A stretch of DNA of 64,000 nt, from NCBI RefSeq assembly GCF_006440775.1, contig NZ_VFTZ01000018.1, forward strand, positions 1 through 64,000, in the 5' to 3' direction. The position numbers were made by a program, and so were the translations under genes. Within the stretch, counting starts at the first letter, position 1, and each line of letters begins with the position of its first letter. This stretch comes from Mesorhizobium sp. B2-7-2. Its GTDB lineage: Bacteria; Pseudomonadota; Alphaproteobacteria; Rhizobiales; Rhizobiaceae. Shown here piece after piece: positions 17,009 to 24,954 of the stretch. Under the pieces are notes generated by a model that saw nothing but the letters and a program-made list of their open reading frames with translations, was not told the origin of the DNA and made no database searches.

Positions 17009-17789
17009 CGGCTTTCTCCAGTTCCTTCGCGCCGGCAGCCGATCGGCCGCGGTCCGCGAGATAATCATGCACGACTTCGCCGAGACCCAGCGTCAGATCG
17101 GCGGTGAAGTGAACGGCCGAGACGATATCGAGCACAGGCAACTTGGCGACATCGGCCATGACATGCGGCCGAAGGTCGAGCGCGGCGGGCGCCGTCCAGG
17201 CTTCCTTCAGCGTGATGTCGGTGAGGTAGTAGCGGACCAGTTCGCAGATGCGCGGGCTGCCGTCGACATGCGGGATGATCTTGATGAGGAAGTTGGGCGC
17301 GGCGAGCGAGGCGAGCACCTGGTCGTGGTCGGCTTCGCGGTGCTTGTAGCCCATGGTGCCGGTGGCGCACAGAACGCTTCCATAGTGCAATGTGCCGACC
17401 ACCACCTCGCCTTCATGCACGATCTTGGGGTTGGCGAGCTTTTTCGGGAAACCCCAGAGCTCGCGGCCGCCGGCGATCGGCGCGTCATCGTCGAGATACA
17501 TGGAATGTACATAGCCGCCGTGCTGGCCCTTGTAGCGCACCGGGATGACCTGGCCGGTCTCGGTGTAGTCGCCGAAACCGGTCGAATCCGGCATGCGGAT
17601 GAATTCGTATTTGACCAGCGGCTCGTCTATCTCGAGCGGCGCCGGCACGACGGCTTCCAGCGCTTCGCGCGTCGTGCGGTAGGTGATGATGATGTATTCG
17701 CGGTCGAAGAAACGATAAGGGCCGGGCGGGAATGACGGGTTGGTGAGCGGCATGGCATAGGCGCGCTTCACGACATCGGCGATTTCCAT
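17001..17789 (-). CDS. Acetoacetate decarboxylase
   Basis: 262 residues from ATG 17789. The Schiff-base region is conserved as ELWGFPKKLANP, with adjacent Lys116-Lys117 matching the lysine pair of clostridial acetoacetate decarboxylase, where one lysine forms the imine and the neighbour lowers its pKa. The enzyme converts acetoacetate to acetone and CO2. It is divergent from a 3-hydroxybutyrate dehydrogenase whose product is acetoacetate, which fixes the pathway context well. A frame open further upstream would add 23 residues with no ribosome site. Confidence 0.88.
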   Translation of the reverse strand: MEIADVVKRAYAMPLTNPSFPPGPYRFFDREYIIITYRTTREALEAVVPAPLEIDEPLVKYEFIRMPDSTGFGDYTETGQVIPVRYKGQHGGYVHSMYLDDDAPIAGGRELWGFPKKLANPKIVHEGEVVVGTLHYGSVLCATGTMGYKHREADHDQVLASLAAPNFLIKIIPHVDGSPRICELVRYYLTDITLKEAWTAPAALDLRPHVMADVAKLPVLDIVSAVHFTADLTLGLGEVVHDYLADRGRSAAGAKELEKAGA

Positions 17790-18030
17790 GGCTGGTGCCC
17801 CAGTAAGCTTTGAAATGACCCGCGCGAATGCGCTGGCAAATATGTTGCATGGCAGCATGACAGTGCCGTGTCAGCCCGGCGACACGCCGCCATGGAGCCG
17901 GCAAATGGCGCTGCCGCTCTGTAATCGAGCCGACACATGGCCGTGCCATTGTCGTGCTGCATTGCACCAACTATCTGCTCTCCCAACTCGTTGCGTTGAT
18001 AAGTCCCTCCCACCTCTTGCGAGATCTCCC

Positions 18031-18819
18031 ATGGGTTCCCTGTCTTCGAAGAATGCGCTCGTCACCGGCTCGACCAGCGGCATCGGCCTTGCAATCGCCC
18101 GTGCCTTCGCCGCCGAGGGCGCCAACGTCACCATCAACGGCCTAGGCGACGCGGCGGCGATCGAGCAGGAGCGGGCCGGCATCGAAAAGGATTTCGGCGT
18201 CAAGTGCCGCTATTCGGGCGCCAACATGATGGACGGCGCCGCAGTCACCGCCATGATCCACGAGGCCGAGGCGGCGTTCGGCAGCCTCGACATCCTGGTC
18301 AACAATGCCGGCATCCAGCATGTCGCGCCGATCGAGGAATTTCCCGACGACAAGTGGGAAGCCATCATCCGCATCAACCTTCTGGCCGCCTTCTACGCCA
18401 TCAAGGCGGCGGTGCCCGGCATGAAGAGCCGCAAATGGGGCCGCATCATCAACACGGCTTCGGCGCATGCGCTGGTCGCCTCGCCGTTCAAGTCGGCCTA
18501 TGTCTCGGCCAAGCACGGCATCGCCGGCCTGACCAAGACGGTGGCGCTGGAAGTGGCGCAGGACGGCATCACCGCAAATGCGATCGCGCCTGGCTATGTC
18601 TGGACGCCGTTGGTCGAGAAGCAGATTCCCGACACGATGAAGGCGCGCGGCATGACCGAGGAGCAGGTCAAGCACGACGTGCTGCTTGCGGCGCAGCCGA
18701 CCAAGGAATTCGTCACCGTCGAGGAGCTGGCGGCGCTGACTTTGTTCCTGTGCTCGGACGCCGCCAGGCAGATCACCGGCACGACCCTGCCGATGGATGG
18801 CGGCTGGACGGCGCAGTAA
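18031..18819 (+). CDS. bdhA: D-3-hydroxybutyrate dehydrogenase (SDR family)
   Basis: 262 residues. The Rossmann motif is TGSTSGIG near the N-terminus, NNAGIQH follows, and the catalytic Tyr-x3-Lys is in AYVSAKHG. The long C-terminal segment (VWTPLVEKQIPD... QPTKEFVTVEEL) is characteristic of the hydroxybutyrate dehydrogenase branch of SDR enzymes. It oxidises D-3-hydroxybutyrate to acetoacetate with NAD+, the last step of polyhydroxybutyrate breakdown. It is divergent from the acetoacetate decarboxylase, with about 240 bases of shared control region. Confidence 0.85.
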   Translation: MGSLSSKNALVTGSTSGIGLAIARAFAAEGANVTINGLGDAAAIEQERAGIEKDFGVKCRYSGANMMDGAAVTAMIHEAEAAFGSLDILVNNAGIQHVAPIEEFPDDKWEAIIRINLLAAFYAIKAAVPGMKSRKWGRIINTASAHALVASPFKSAYVSAKHGIAGLTKTVALEVAQDGITANAIAPGYVWTPLVEKQIPDTMKARGMTEEQVKHDVLLAAQPTKEFVTVEELAALTLFLCSDAARQITGTTLPMDGGWTAQ

Positions 18820-18994
18820 GGCCATCCGCCGCTTCAGGTAAAGCGAGGGACGGAGCTTCCGCCCCTGGCATTTGAATTCTTGACAATCGCGGGGGACCGT
18901 TCCAGCATTCCGGCAAGGGGTTCCCCGCGACGACCCCGTGAGGCGTCAGCCCAACGATCGCGTCCAAACTCTCTCTGTTCAGGAGGTGGACGCC

Positions 18995-19810
18995 ATGCCG
19001 TCAACAACCGCAATCACCGTTCCGCAGCTTTCCCGTCTCGTCGGCTTGCCCGATGCGCCTTGCCTGGTCGATGTGCGCGTCGACGAGGACTATGAAGCCG
19101 ATCCGCGCCTGTTGCCGGCGTCATGCCGGCGCGATTTCAGGTCTGTCTCAAGCTGGGCGTCGGAATTCTCGGGACGCAAAGTCGTCGTGATCTGCCAGAG
19201 GGGGCAGAAACTCTCGCAAGGCGTTGCCGCGTGGCTGCGCCACGAAGGCATTCCGGCGGAATCGCTTGAAGGCGGCTTCGAGGCCTGGGTCGCCGCCAGG
19301 GCGCCGTTGGTCAGCGCCGGCGCGATCCCACCCCGCGCTGAGAAGGGACGTACGGTATGGGTCACGCGTTCGCGGCCGAAGGTCGACCGCATCGCTTGTC
19401 CCTGGCTGATCCGCCGCTTCGTCGATCCCGAGGCGGTTTTCCTGTTCGTCGATCCAGCCGAAGTGCCTCTTGTGGCGGACCGCTTCGCAGCGGTTCCCTT
19501 CGACATCGAAGGCGTGTTCTGGAGCCATCGTGGGGATCGCTGCACTTTCGACACGATGATCGAGGAATTCGGCCTGCGCGTCGAAGCGCTCGATCGCCTG
19601 GCGCTGATCGTGCGCGGCGCCGATACGGCGCACCTCGACCTCGTGCCGCAGGCGGCCGGGTTCCTCGCCGCCTCGCTCGGCCTGTCGCGCATGTTCCGCG
19701 ACGACCTCGAGCAGCTCGAAGCCGGCATGCTCCTCTATGACGCCTTCTTCCGCTGGTGCCGCGATGCCGCGGACGAGACGCACAACTGGCCGGCAGGAGG
19801 CAAGGCGTAA
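18995..19810 (+). CDS. Rhodanese-ChrB fusion, chromate resistance
   Basis: 271 residues from ATG 18995, with AGGAGGTGG 6 bases upstream. Residues about 5-105 form a rhodanese domain with the loop Cys67 in VICQRGQKLS. Residues about 118-265 match the ChrB C-terminal domain: VDRIACPWLIRRFVDPEA and CTFDTMIEEFG. ChrB proteins sense or process chromate and regulate chr operons; here the usual N-terminal part is replaced by a sulfurtransferase-like domain. The stop overlaps the chrA start (TAATG), so the two form one operon. Confidence 0.85.
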   Translation: MPSTTAITVPQLSRLVGLPDAPCLVDVRVDEDYEADPRLLPASCRRDFRSVSSWASEFSGRKVVVICQRGQKLSQGVAAWLRHEGIPAESLEGGFEAWVAARAPLVSAGAIPPRAEKGRTVWVTRSRPKVDRIACPWLIRRFVDPEAVFLFVDPAEVPLVADRFAAVPFDIEGVFWSHRGDRCTFDTMIEEFGLRVEALDRLALIVRGADTAHLDLVPQAAGFLAASLGLSRMFRDDLEQLEAGMLLYDAFFRWCRDAADETHNWPAGGKA

Positions 19811-21195
19811 TGACCGCACTTGCCAAGAACGACGCCGCGCCGCTGGTCGATGTTCCGACCGTGCCGAGTTTTCGCGAGGCGACGCGGCTGTGGGCAAAGA
19901 TCGGCCTGCTGTCCTTCGGCGGGCCGGCCGGGCAGATCGCGCTGATGCACAAGGAACTGGTCGAGGAGCGCCGCTGGATCGGCGAGGAGCGGTTCCTGCA
20001 CGCGCTCAACTACTGCATGCTCCTGCCTGGGCCCGAGGCCCAGCAGCTTGCCGTCTATATCGGCTGGCTGCTGCACCGGACGGCAGGCGGTCTCGTCGCC
20101 GGCAGCCTGTTCGTGCTGCCGGGCGCGCTGGTCATGCTGGGCTTGAGCAGCTTCTATATGCTTTACAACGACGCACCGGTCGTCGAGGCGCTGTTCTTCG
20201 GCGTCAAGGCGGCGGTGCTTGCCGTCGTCGTCGAAGCGGTGATCCGCATCGGCAAGCGGGCGCTGAAGAACCGTGCGATGGTGGCGATAGCGGTGGCGGC
20301 CTTTCTCGCCATCTACGTCGTGAAGCTGCCGTTTCCGCTGATCGTGCTTGCGGCAGGCCTCATCGGCTGGATCGGCAATCGATTTGCGCCACGGCTGTTT
20401 TCCGGCTCGGCACATGGCAAGGGCAGGGTCGCCGATAACAAAGGCGCGGTCGACCTGATGTTCGAGCGCGGCGAGCTCGGCCACACCGTGCCGACCAGAC
20501 GGCATGCGGCCCGCACCATCGCCATCTGGCTGCCGCTCTGGCTCGGACCGGTGGCGCTGATCGCCTTGCTGGCGGGGCCCGGCAGCGTGTGGGCGCAGAT
20601 CGGCGGCTTCTTCAGCCTGATGGCCGTGGTCACCTTCGGCGGCGCCTATGCGGTGCTCGCCTATGTGGCGCAGGCGGCGGTGACCTCGTTCGGCTGGCTT
20701 TCGCCCGGCCAAATGGTCGACGGGCTGGGGCTTGCCGAAACGACGCCCGGGCCGCTGATCCTGGTGCTGCAATTCGTCGGCTTCGCCGCCGCCTATCGCC
20801 ATGCCGGCGCGATCAATCCCTTGCTTGCCGGATCGCTCGGGTCGGCGCTGACACTCTGGGCCACCTTCGTCCCCTGCTTCTTCTGGATCTTTTTGGGCGC
20901 GCCCTACATCGAGCAGCTCAGGCAGAACAAGGCGCTGGCGGCGGCGCTGGGCGCGATCACCGCGGCGGTGGTGGGCGTCATCATGAACCTTGCACTGTGG
21001 TTCGCGCTGCACGTCGTCTTCGGCAAGGTCGCAAGCGTTGGCTGGGGCGTGGAGGTTCCGGTCCTGTCCTCGCTCGACTGGCGCGCCGCGCTTCTGTCGG
21101 CGGCGGCGATGGTCGCCATGTTCAGGCTGAAACTCGGCATGCTGCCGACGCTGGCGGGATCCGCGCTGGCGGGGCTTGCGCTGCAGGCGCTGTAG
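19810..21195 (+). CDS. chrA: Chromate efflux transporter ChrA
   Basis: 461 residues, long-chain CHR family with two homologous halves. Signatures are FGGPAGQIALMHKELVEERRW in the first half and TFGGAYAVLAYVAQ in the second. The LLPGPEAQQLAVYIGW and ETTPGPLILVLQFVGF segments are also typical. About ten membrane segments are apparent. ChrA exports chromate from the cytoplasm. Coupled to the rhodanese-ChrB gene by a one-base overlap. Confidence 0.93.
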   Translation: MTALAKNDAAPLVDVPTVPSFREATRLWAKIGLLSFGGPAGQIALMHKELVEERRWIGEERFLHALNYCMLLPGPEAQQLAVYIGWLLHRTAGGLVAGSLFVLPGALVMLGLSSFYMLYNDAPVVEALFFGVKAAVLAVVVEAVIRIGKRALKNRAMVAIAVAAFLAIYVVKLPFPLIVLAAGLIGWIGNRFAPRLFSGSAHGKGRVADNKGAVDLMFERGELGHTVPTRRHAARTIAIWLPLWLGPVALIALLAGPGSVWAQIGGFFSLMAVVTFGGAYAVLAYVAQAAVTSFGWLSPGQMVDGLGLAETTPGPLILVLQFVGFAAAYRHAGAINPLLAGSLGSALTLWATFVPCFFWIFLGAPYIEQLRQNKALAAALGAITAAVVGVIMNLALWFALHVVFGKVASVGWGVEVPVLSSLDWRAALLSAAAMVAMFRLKLGMLPTLAGSALAGLALQAL

Positions 21196-21245
21196 GCCCG
21201 CACGCCGTTCGATCAAGTTAGCGTGAACGAAAAAGCCGACCGGCC

Positions 21246-21273
21246 GGGAATAAACCGCCCGGTCTGCGGGTCT
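21246..21273 (+). promoter_or_regulatory. Candidate ECF-type promoter
   Basis: GGGAATAA (21246-21253) is followed after 16 bases by GTCT (21270-21273). The first element resembles the GGAA-type -35 boxes recognised by ECF sigma factors. It stands about 40 bases before a strong ribosome site at 21303 and upstream of the ECF sigma gene, as expected for autoregulation. The match is by eye only. Confidence 0.35.
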
Positions 21274-21314
21274 CCAGGGCATGCGCCATTTGTGCGCAAC
21301 AGCAGGAGATCATC

Positions 21315-21650
21315 ATGAAGCGGCACCAAGACAGATACGCGTGGGCTGAAGAGGGCGAAGGCGTCAGCCGCCGGCGTCCCCTGGAGCGGATGAGCCGGGC
21401 GCATCCGCTCCGGGCGATACCGCCCCGCCGCCGGCCGTGATCCCTGCCGATCGCAACCATCGAGATCCACGACCATGACGGCGCCCCGGTTGCAGCCAGC
21501 GATGCGCCGTCCTCTTCCGAGGCACGCCTTGCTTCCGAGACACTTGACTCCGGTGACACCAATGCCTTCTCCTCCCTCGAAGCAGGCGCCATCGCCTGCG
21601 GTCGCGATCTTCGCCCACACGAGCAGGGACAGATCGTCGCCTCCCGCTGA
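21315..21650 (+). pseudogene. Possible small gene ahead of sigma, broken by one stop
   Basis: A good ribosome site (AGGAGATCATC) precedes ATG 21315 (MKRHQDRYAWAEEGEG). The same frame continues to a stop at 21648-21650 but is interrupted by TGA at 21438-21440. The second part (IATIEIHDHDGAPVAAS...) is acidic and looks like coding sequence, while the stretch between 21361 and 21450 reads slightly better in another frame, so two compensating shifts are possible. It ends 13 bases before the sigma ATG. No family recognised. Confidence 0.35.
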
Positions 21651-21663
21651 GGGCGGCAAACCC

Positions 21664-22233
21664 ATGGCGGGAGCGCCCGACGGCGGAACGGTGTTGAGCG
21701 AAAAGATGCTGGCAGCGCGTTTTGCCGAAGTGGTGCTGCCGCATCTTAGCGATGCGCTGTCGCTTGCCCGCTGGCTCACGGGCAATCAAGCCGACGCCGA
21801 GGATGTGGTGCAGGAGGCCTGCCTCAAGGCGCATGCGGGCATTGCAGGGTTCGCTGGGGGAAACCCCCGCGCGTGGCTGCTCACCATCGTGCGCAACGCT
21901 TCCTACACATGGATGGCGCGCAACCGCCCGCGCAGCGTGGTCGCCGTCGGCGACCTCGCCGATCTCGACGACGTGTCGCCGCCGCCCGACACTGACGCCG
22001 ACAGCCCGGAGGCGGCGCTGATCGCCAAGGCCAATTCGGCGGCGGTGGAAGGGGCGATTGCCAAGCTGCCGCAAGCCTTCCGCGAAACACTTGTGCTGCG
22101 CGACATCAACGGTCTCAGCTACCGCGAGATCGCCGCCATGCTCGGCGTGCCGCAGGGCACGGTGATGTCGCGGCTGGCGAGAGCCCGCGGCCTCTTGATG
22201 ACGGAACTTGGAGGGCGCCATGAGCCCGCATGA
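21664..22233 (+). CDS. ECF-family RNA polymerase sigma factor
   Basis: 189 residues with sigma region 2 (LARWLTGNQADAEDVVQEACLKAH... NPRAWLLTIVRN) and region 4 (LPQAFRETLVLRDINGLSYREIAAMLGVPQGTVMSRLARAR); regions 1 and 3 are absent as in ECF factors. An acidic linker separates the domains. ATG 21664 follows GAGGGCGG; an open frame upstream would add a proline-rich 63-residue extension not typical of the family. The anti-sigma gene overlaps its 3' end by 14 bases. Confidence 0.9.
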   Translation: MAGAPDGGTVLSEKMLAARFAEVVLPHLSDALSLARWLTGNQADAEDVVQEACLKAHAGIAGFAGGNPRAWLLTIVRNASYTWMARNRPRSVVAVGDLADLDDVSPPPDTDADSPEAALIAKANSAAVEGAIAKLPQAFRETLVLRDINGLSYREIAAMLGVPQGTVMSRLARARGLLMTELGGRHEPA

Positions 22234-23134
22234 AAATCGCCCGCGTGAGGATGGATTGCCGCAAGACCCGCAGGATATGAAGCTGATGATCCACGCCCTT
22301 GTCGATGGCGAGCTCGACGCCGCGGCCGCCCTGGCGGTCGAGCGGCGCATGGCCGCCGATCCGGAGCTTGCCGCCGAACACGCGCGCCTAGTGGCGCTGC
22401 GCGGCGCTGTCGCCAATGTGCCGCGCCAGACGGTCCGCGACGACTTTCTGGCCCGCATTGCGGCCATCGCTGAGGTGAGTGGGACCGACGAAGCCGTCCA
22501 ATCCACAGCCGTAAAGGCGCAGTCACAGCCGCAACAGCAGCAAGGCAATGTCGTCGAGATGCGGCCGCGCGCGGCACGCTGGTTCAACTCCTTCGACTGG
22601 CGCCAGATGGCGGCCTCGATCGTGCTGACGGCGTTTCTGGCCAGCGGCGCGACGCAGTGGCTGGCGACGGCGGACAATAGGGCCGACAGCTTTGCCGTGG
22701 CCGTCGCCAACGGCCATCGCCGCAGCCTGCTCGCGGCGACTCCAGTCGACATCGTCTCGTCCGACCGCCACACGGTGAAGCCATGGCTCGACGGCCGCAT
22801 CGGCGTCTCGCCGGCGGCGCCCGATATGGCCAAGGATGGTTACGCCCTGCTTGGCGGACGCGTCGAGGTGATCGGCGACAGGCCGATGCCGGCTCTGGTC
22901 TACCGCCATCACGAGCATCTGATCACGTTGGTGGCCGCACCCCGGCAGAACGAGGCCAAATCGGTGCCGGTGGCGGACGATCTATCGGCAGGCGGTTTCC
23001 TGCTGGTCCACTGGACAGACGACGCCTTCTCCTACTGGGCGATCTCGGATGCCGAACGCCCTGCGCTCGACGATTTCGTCGCCCGCTTCCGGGCCGCGAT
23101 CATCGCCAATCCGGCCGCCGGCAGCCCGGGCTGA
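22220..23134 (+). CDS. Membrane-anchored anti-sigma factor
   Basis: 304 residues. The cytoplasmic N-terminus (about 1-125) begins with a short helical zinc-finger-less anti-sigma segment (LMIHALVDGELDAAAALAVERRMAADPEL, typical of this group). One membrane span follows (about 130-148), then a periplasmic domain of about 155 residues. ATG 22220 has GGAGGG 5 bases upstream and overlaps the sigma stop, so the two are made together. It should hold the ECF factor at the membrane until an envelope signal releases it. A RYHHEHLITL-like histidine patch in the periplasmic part (YRHHEHL) may bind metal; this is speculative. Confidence 0.85.
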   Translation: MSPHENRPREDGLPQDPQDMKLMIHALVDGELDAAAALAVERRMAADPELAAEHARLVALRGAVANVPRQTVRDDFLARIAAIAEVSGTDEAVQSTAVKAQSQPQQQQGNVVEMRPRAARWFNSFDWRQMAASIVLTAFLASGATQWLATADNRADSFAVAVANGHRRSLLAATPVDIVSSDRHTVKPWLDGRIGVSPAAPDMAKDGYALLGGRVEVIGDRPMPALVYRHHEHLITLVAAPRQNEAKSVPVADDLSAGGFLLVHWTDDAFSYWAISDAERPALDDFVARFRAAIIANPAAGSPG

Positions 23135-23341
23135 GCATCACGGCAGGTGTAGCCGCCTTCGATCGGAAGGTGGACGCCGGCGATCATCGAGGCGGCACTT
23201 GAACGCCACCAGCGGTCGAGCGCGGCAGGTCCAAATTTCCGGACGAATCTCTCGCTTGCGACCCGGATATGCCGCTTCGCGTCGGTCTATCGGATGACGG
23301 ATTGGAGTAGCTGGAGGGAGCTGCAGGGGAAACCGCGCTCC

Positions 23342-24748
23342 ATGACTTCAGCCAATATTCTGATTTGCGACTTTGTCGGCCTCCGCTTTGGCGGGGACGG
23401 CGATCCCGATCACAGCGAGATCAAGGCTTATATCGAAGCCAAGGGTGGCGTGTTCCACCAGACAGGCATCGCCAAGGCCGGCGCCCCTGGCCCCGGCAAG
23501 CTGCATTTCTTCTACCAACCTCAATTGAGCACGCGCGACGAATTGTCGGCCGAGGCGGGCGACGGCCGCTACGACGCCGTCATCGCCGCCGCGACGTTCA
23601 TTCCGGCGGAGACCAGGTTCCGCCTCGGCGGCGTGCGCATCGGCGCCGGCACCGGCAATATGGGCTCGGCATCGTGGGGTGGGGGCAGCGGCGAAGGCGG
23701 CGAAGCGCCGTTGATGAACACGCCGGGCATCAACAGCCGCGCCACCGCGCAAATGGCCATGAAGGCGCTGCTGAAAGTCAGGCCGGATCTTCCCGTGGAC
23801 AGGCTCAACGCCCTGGTCGCCGGTGGGCAATTCGATACCGGAAAAGACCTGCGGCATTACCCGACCGAGAAGCTCGAAGGCAAAAGACTGGCGGTGATCG
23901 GCTATGGCAATATCGGCCGGGAATTCGCCAGGCTCGGCCAGGCCTTCGGCATGCGGGTCGCCATCCATGCGCGGTCCCGTCACCGCAAATGGATCGAGCT
24001 GGAGGGTTTCGACTACGCCGCGACCATGGTGGACGCGGCGCGCGGCGCGGACGCGCTTTCGGTCCATCTTGGCCTGGGTGCCTTCGATGCCGGCCAGCAA
24101 CGTTACGCCAACACCGGGCTGATCTCAGACGGGGTGCTTTGCGCGCTCAATCCAGGCGCCGTGCTGATCAACTACGACCGGGGCGAACTGGTCGATGTGG
24201 CAGCGCTGGAGCGCGCGCTGGAATCGGGTCGTGTTTCCCACGCAGCGATCGATGCCGACCTTTTTACCGACGGCGCCGCGCTTTCAGGGCCGATGCTGCC
24301 TTATCTGAAGCTGGTCGAGCGTTATGGCCAGCGTCTGGAACTTCTCCCGCATGCCGCGGCCGACACGGACCATCCCTCCCGTGTCGCGGGCGCCAAGCAG
24401 GCGATCGATCAGATCTACGCCGCCGTCACCGAGCACCGAGTCTACAATCTGAAGGGATCGCTGCCTCCGGGTTTTGTCGACATGGGAGCGAAGGTCCCGC
24501 CCGGTATCGGCGGCATCAATCCCCAGCATCTGGCGGCGCTGGCCGACGATCAAAACGCGGCCGCCGATCTCGCCCAGTCGAGCGCCGTCGTCGCCGCGTT
24601 CTGGGAACGCGTCCTGGCTGCGCCCGAACAGGAAAGACCGGCGCTGATCGCTTCCGGAGGCGAGACATTCGCCGAGGCCGCGAACCGCCTCTCCACACAT
24701 TTGCGCAGGCACCATCTTTCGGGGCCGTTCTCACAAGGATCGACCTGA
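23342..24748 (+). CDS. D-isomer-specific 2-hydroxyacid dehydrogenase family protein
   Basis: 468 residues from ATG 23342. NAD-binding motif GYGNIGREFARLGQAFG, and the family segment LINYDRGELVDVAALERAL with the catalytic-region arginine. The active-site histidine is probably in LLPHAAADT. It is longer than typical family members (about 310-420) owing to an N-terminal glycine-rich loop and a C-terminal extension of about 90 residues. The substrate is not evident; phosphoglycerate dehydrogenase-like and glyoxylate reductase-like enzymes share these motifs. A frame open from 23294 is possible but lacks a ribosome site. Confidence 0.8.
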   Translation: MTSANILICDFVGLRFGGDGDPDHSEIKAYIEAKGGVFHQTGIAKAGAPGPGKLHFFYQPQLSTRDELSAEAGDGRYDAVIAAATFIPAETRFRLGGVRIGAGTGNMGSASWGGGSGEGGEAPLMNTPGINSRATAQMAMKALLKVRPDLPVDRLNALVAGGQFDTGKDLRHYPTEKLEGKRLAVIGYGNIGREFARLGQAFGMRVAIHARSRHRKWIELEGFDYAATMVDAARGADALSVHLGLGAFDAGQQRYANTGLISDGVLCALNPGAVLINYDRGELVDVAALERALESGRVSHAAIDADLFTDGAALSGPMLPYLKLVERYGQRLELLPHAAADTDHPSRVAGAKQAIDQIYAAVTEHRVYNLKGSLPPGFVDMGAKVPPGIGGINPQHLAALADDQNAAADLAQSSAVVAAFWERVLAAPEQERPALIASGGETFAEAANRLSTHLRRHHLSGPFSQGST

Positions 24749-24791
24749 CACCCACCATGCGGCGACTTGCTCGCCAAGCCATTGAAAAGCA

Positions 24792-24868
24792 TGGTGATCC
24801 CGACAGGAATCGAACCTGTGACCTACAGATTAGGAATCTGCCGCTCTATCCTACTGAGCTACGGGACC
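24792..24868 (-). tRNA. tRNA-Arg (anticodon CCT)
   Basis: 77 nt cloverleaf on the minus strand. The acceptor stem GGTCCCG pairs with CGGGATC, with an encoded CCA end. The anticodon stem GCAGA/TCTGT encloses the loop TTCCTAA, so the anticodon is CCT, reading AGG. The T arm has GGTTCGATTCC. AGG is a rare codon in this GC-rich genome, so this is a minor isoacceptor. Confidence 0.95.
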
Positions 24869-24954
24869 ACGCGGCCCGACACATAAACGCTTCGGGCCGG
24901 TTCGCCAAGAGGCGAGAAGGCGATGGGAACGCCGCCGCCTTCGCCTGCGTGCGC

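Noticed and set aside
18880..18908. Sigma-70 promoter (TTGACA) for the chromate operon
   Set aside because: The -10 at 17-bp spacing (CAGCAT) is poor, so it is not listed as a feature.
21475..21663. N-terminally extended ECF sigma factor
   Set aside because: The added 63 residues are proline-rich and unlike the family, and ATG 21664 has a good ribosome site.
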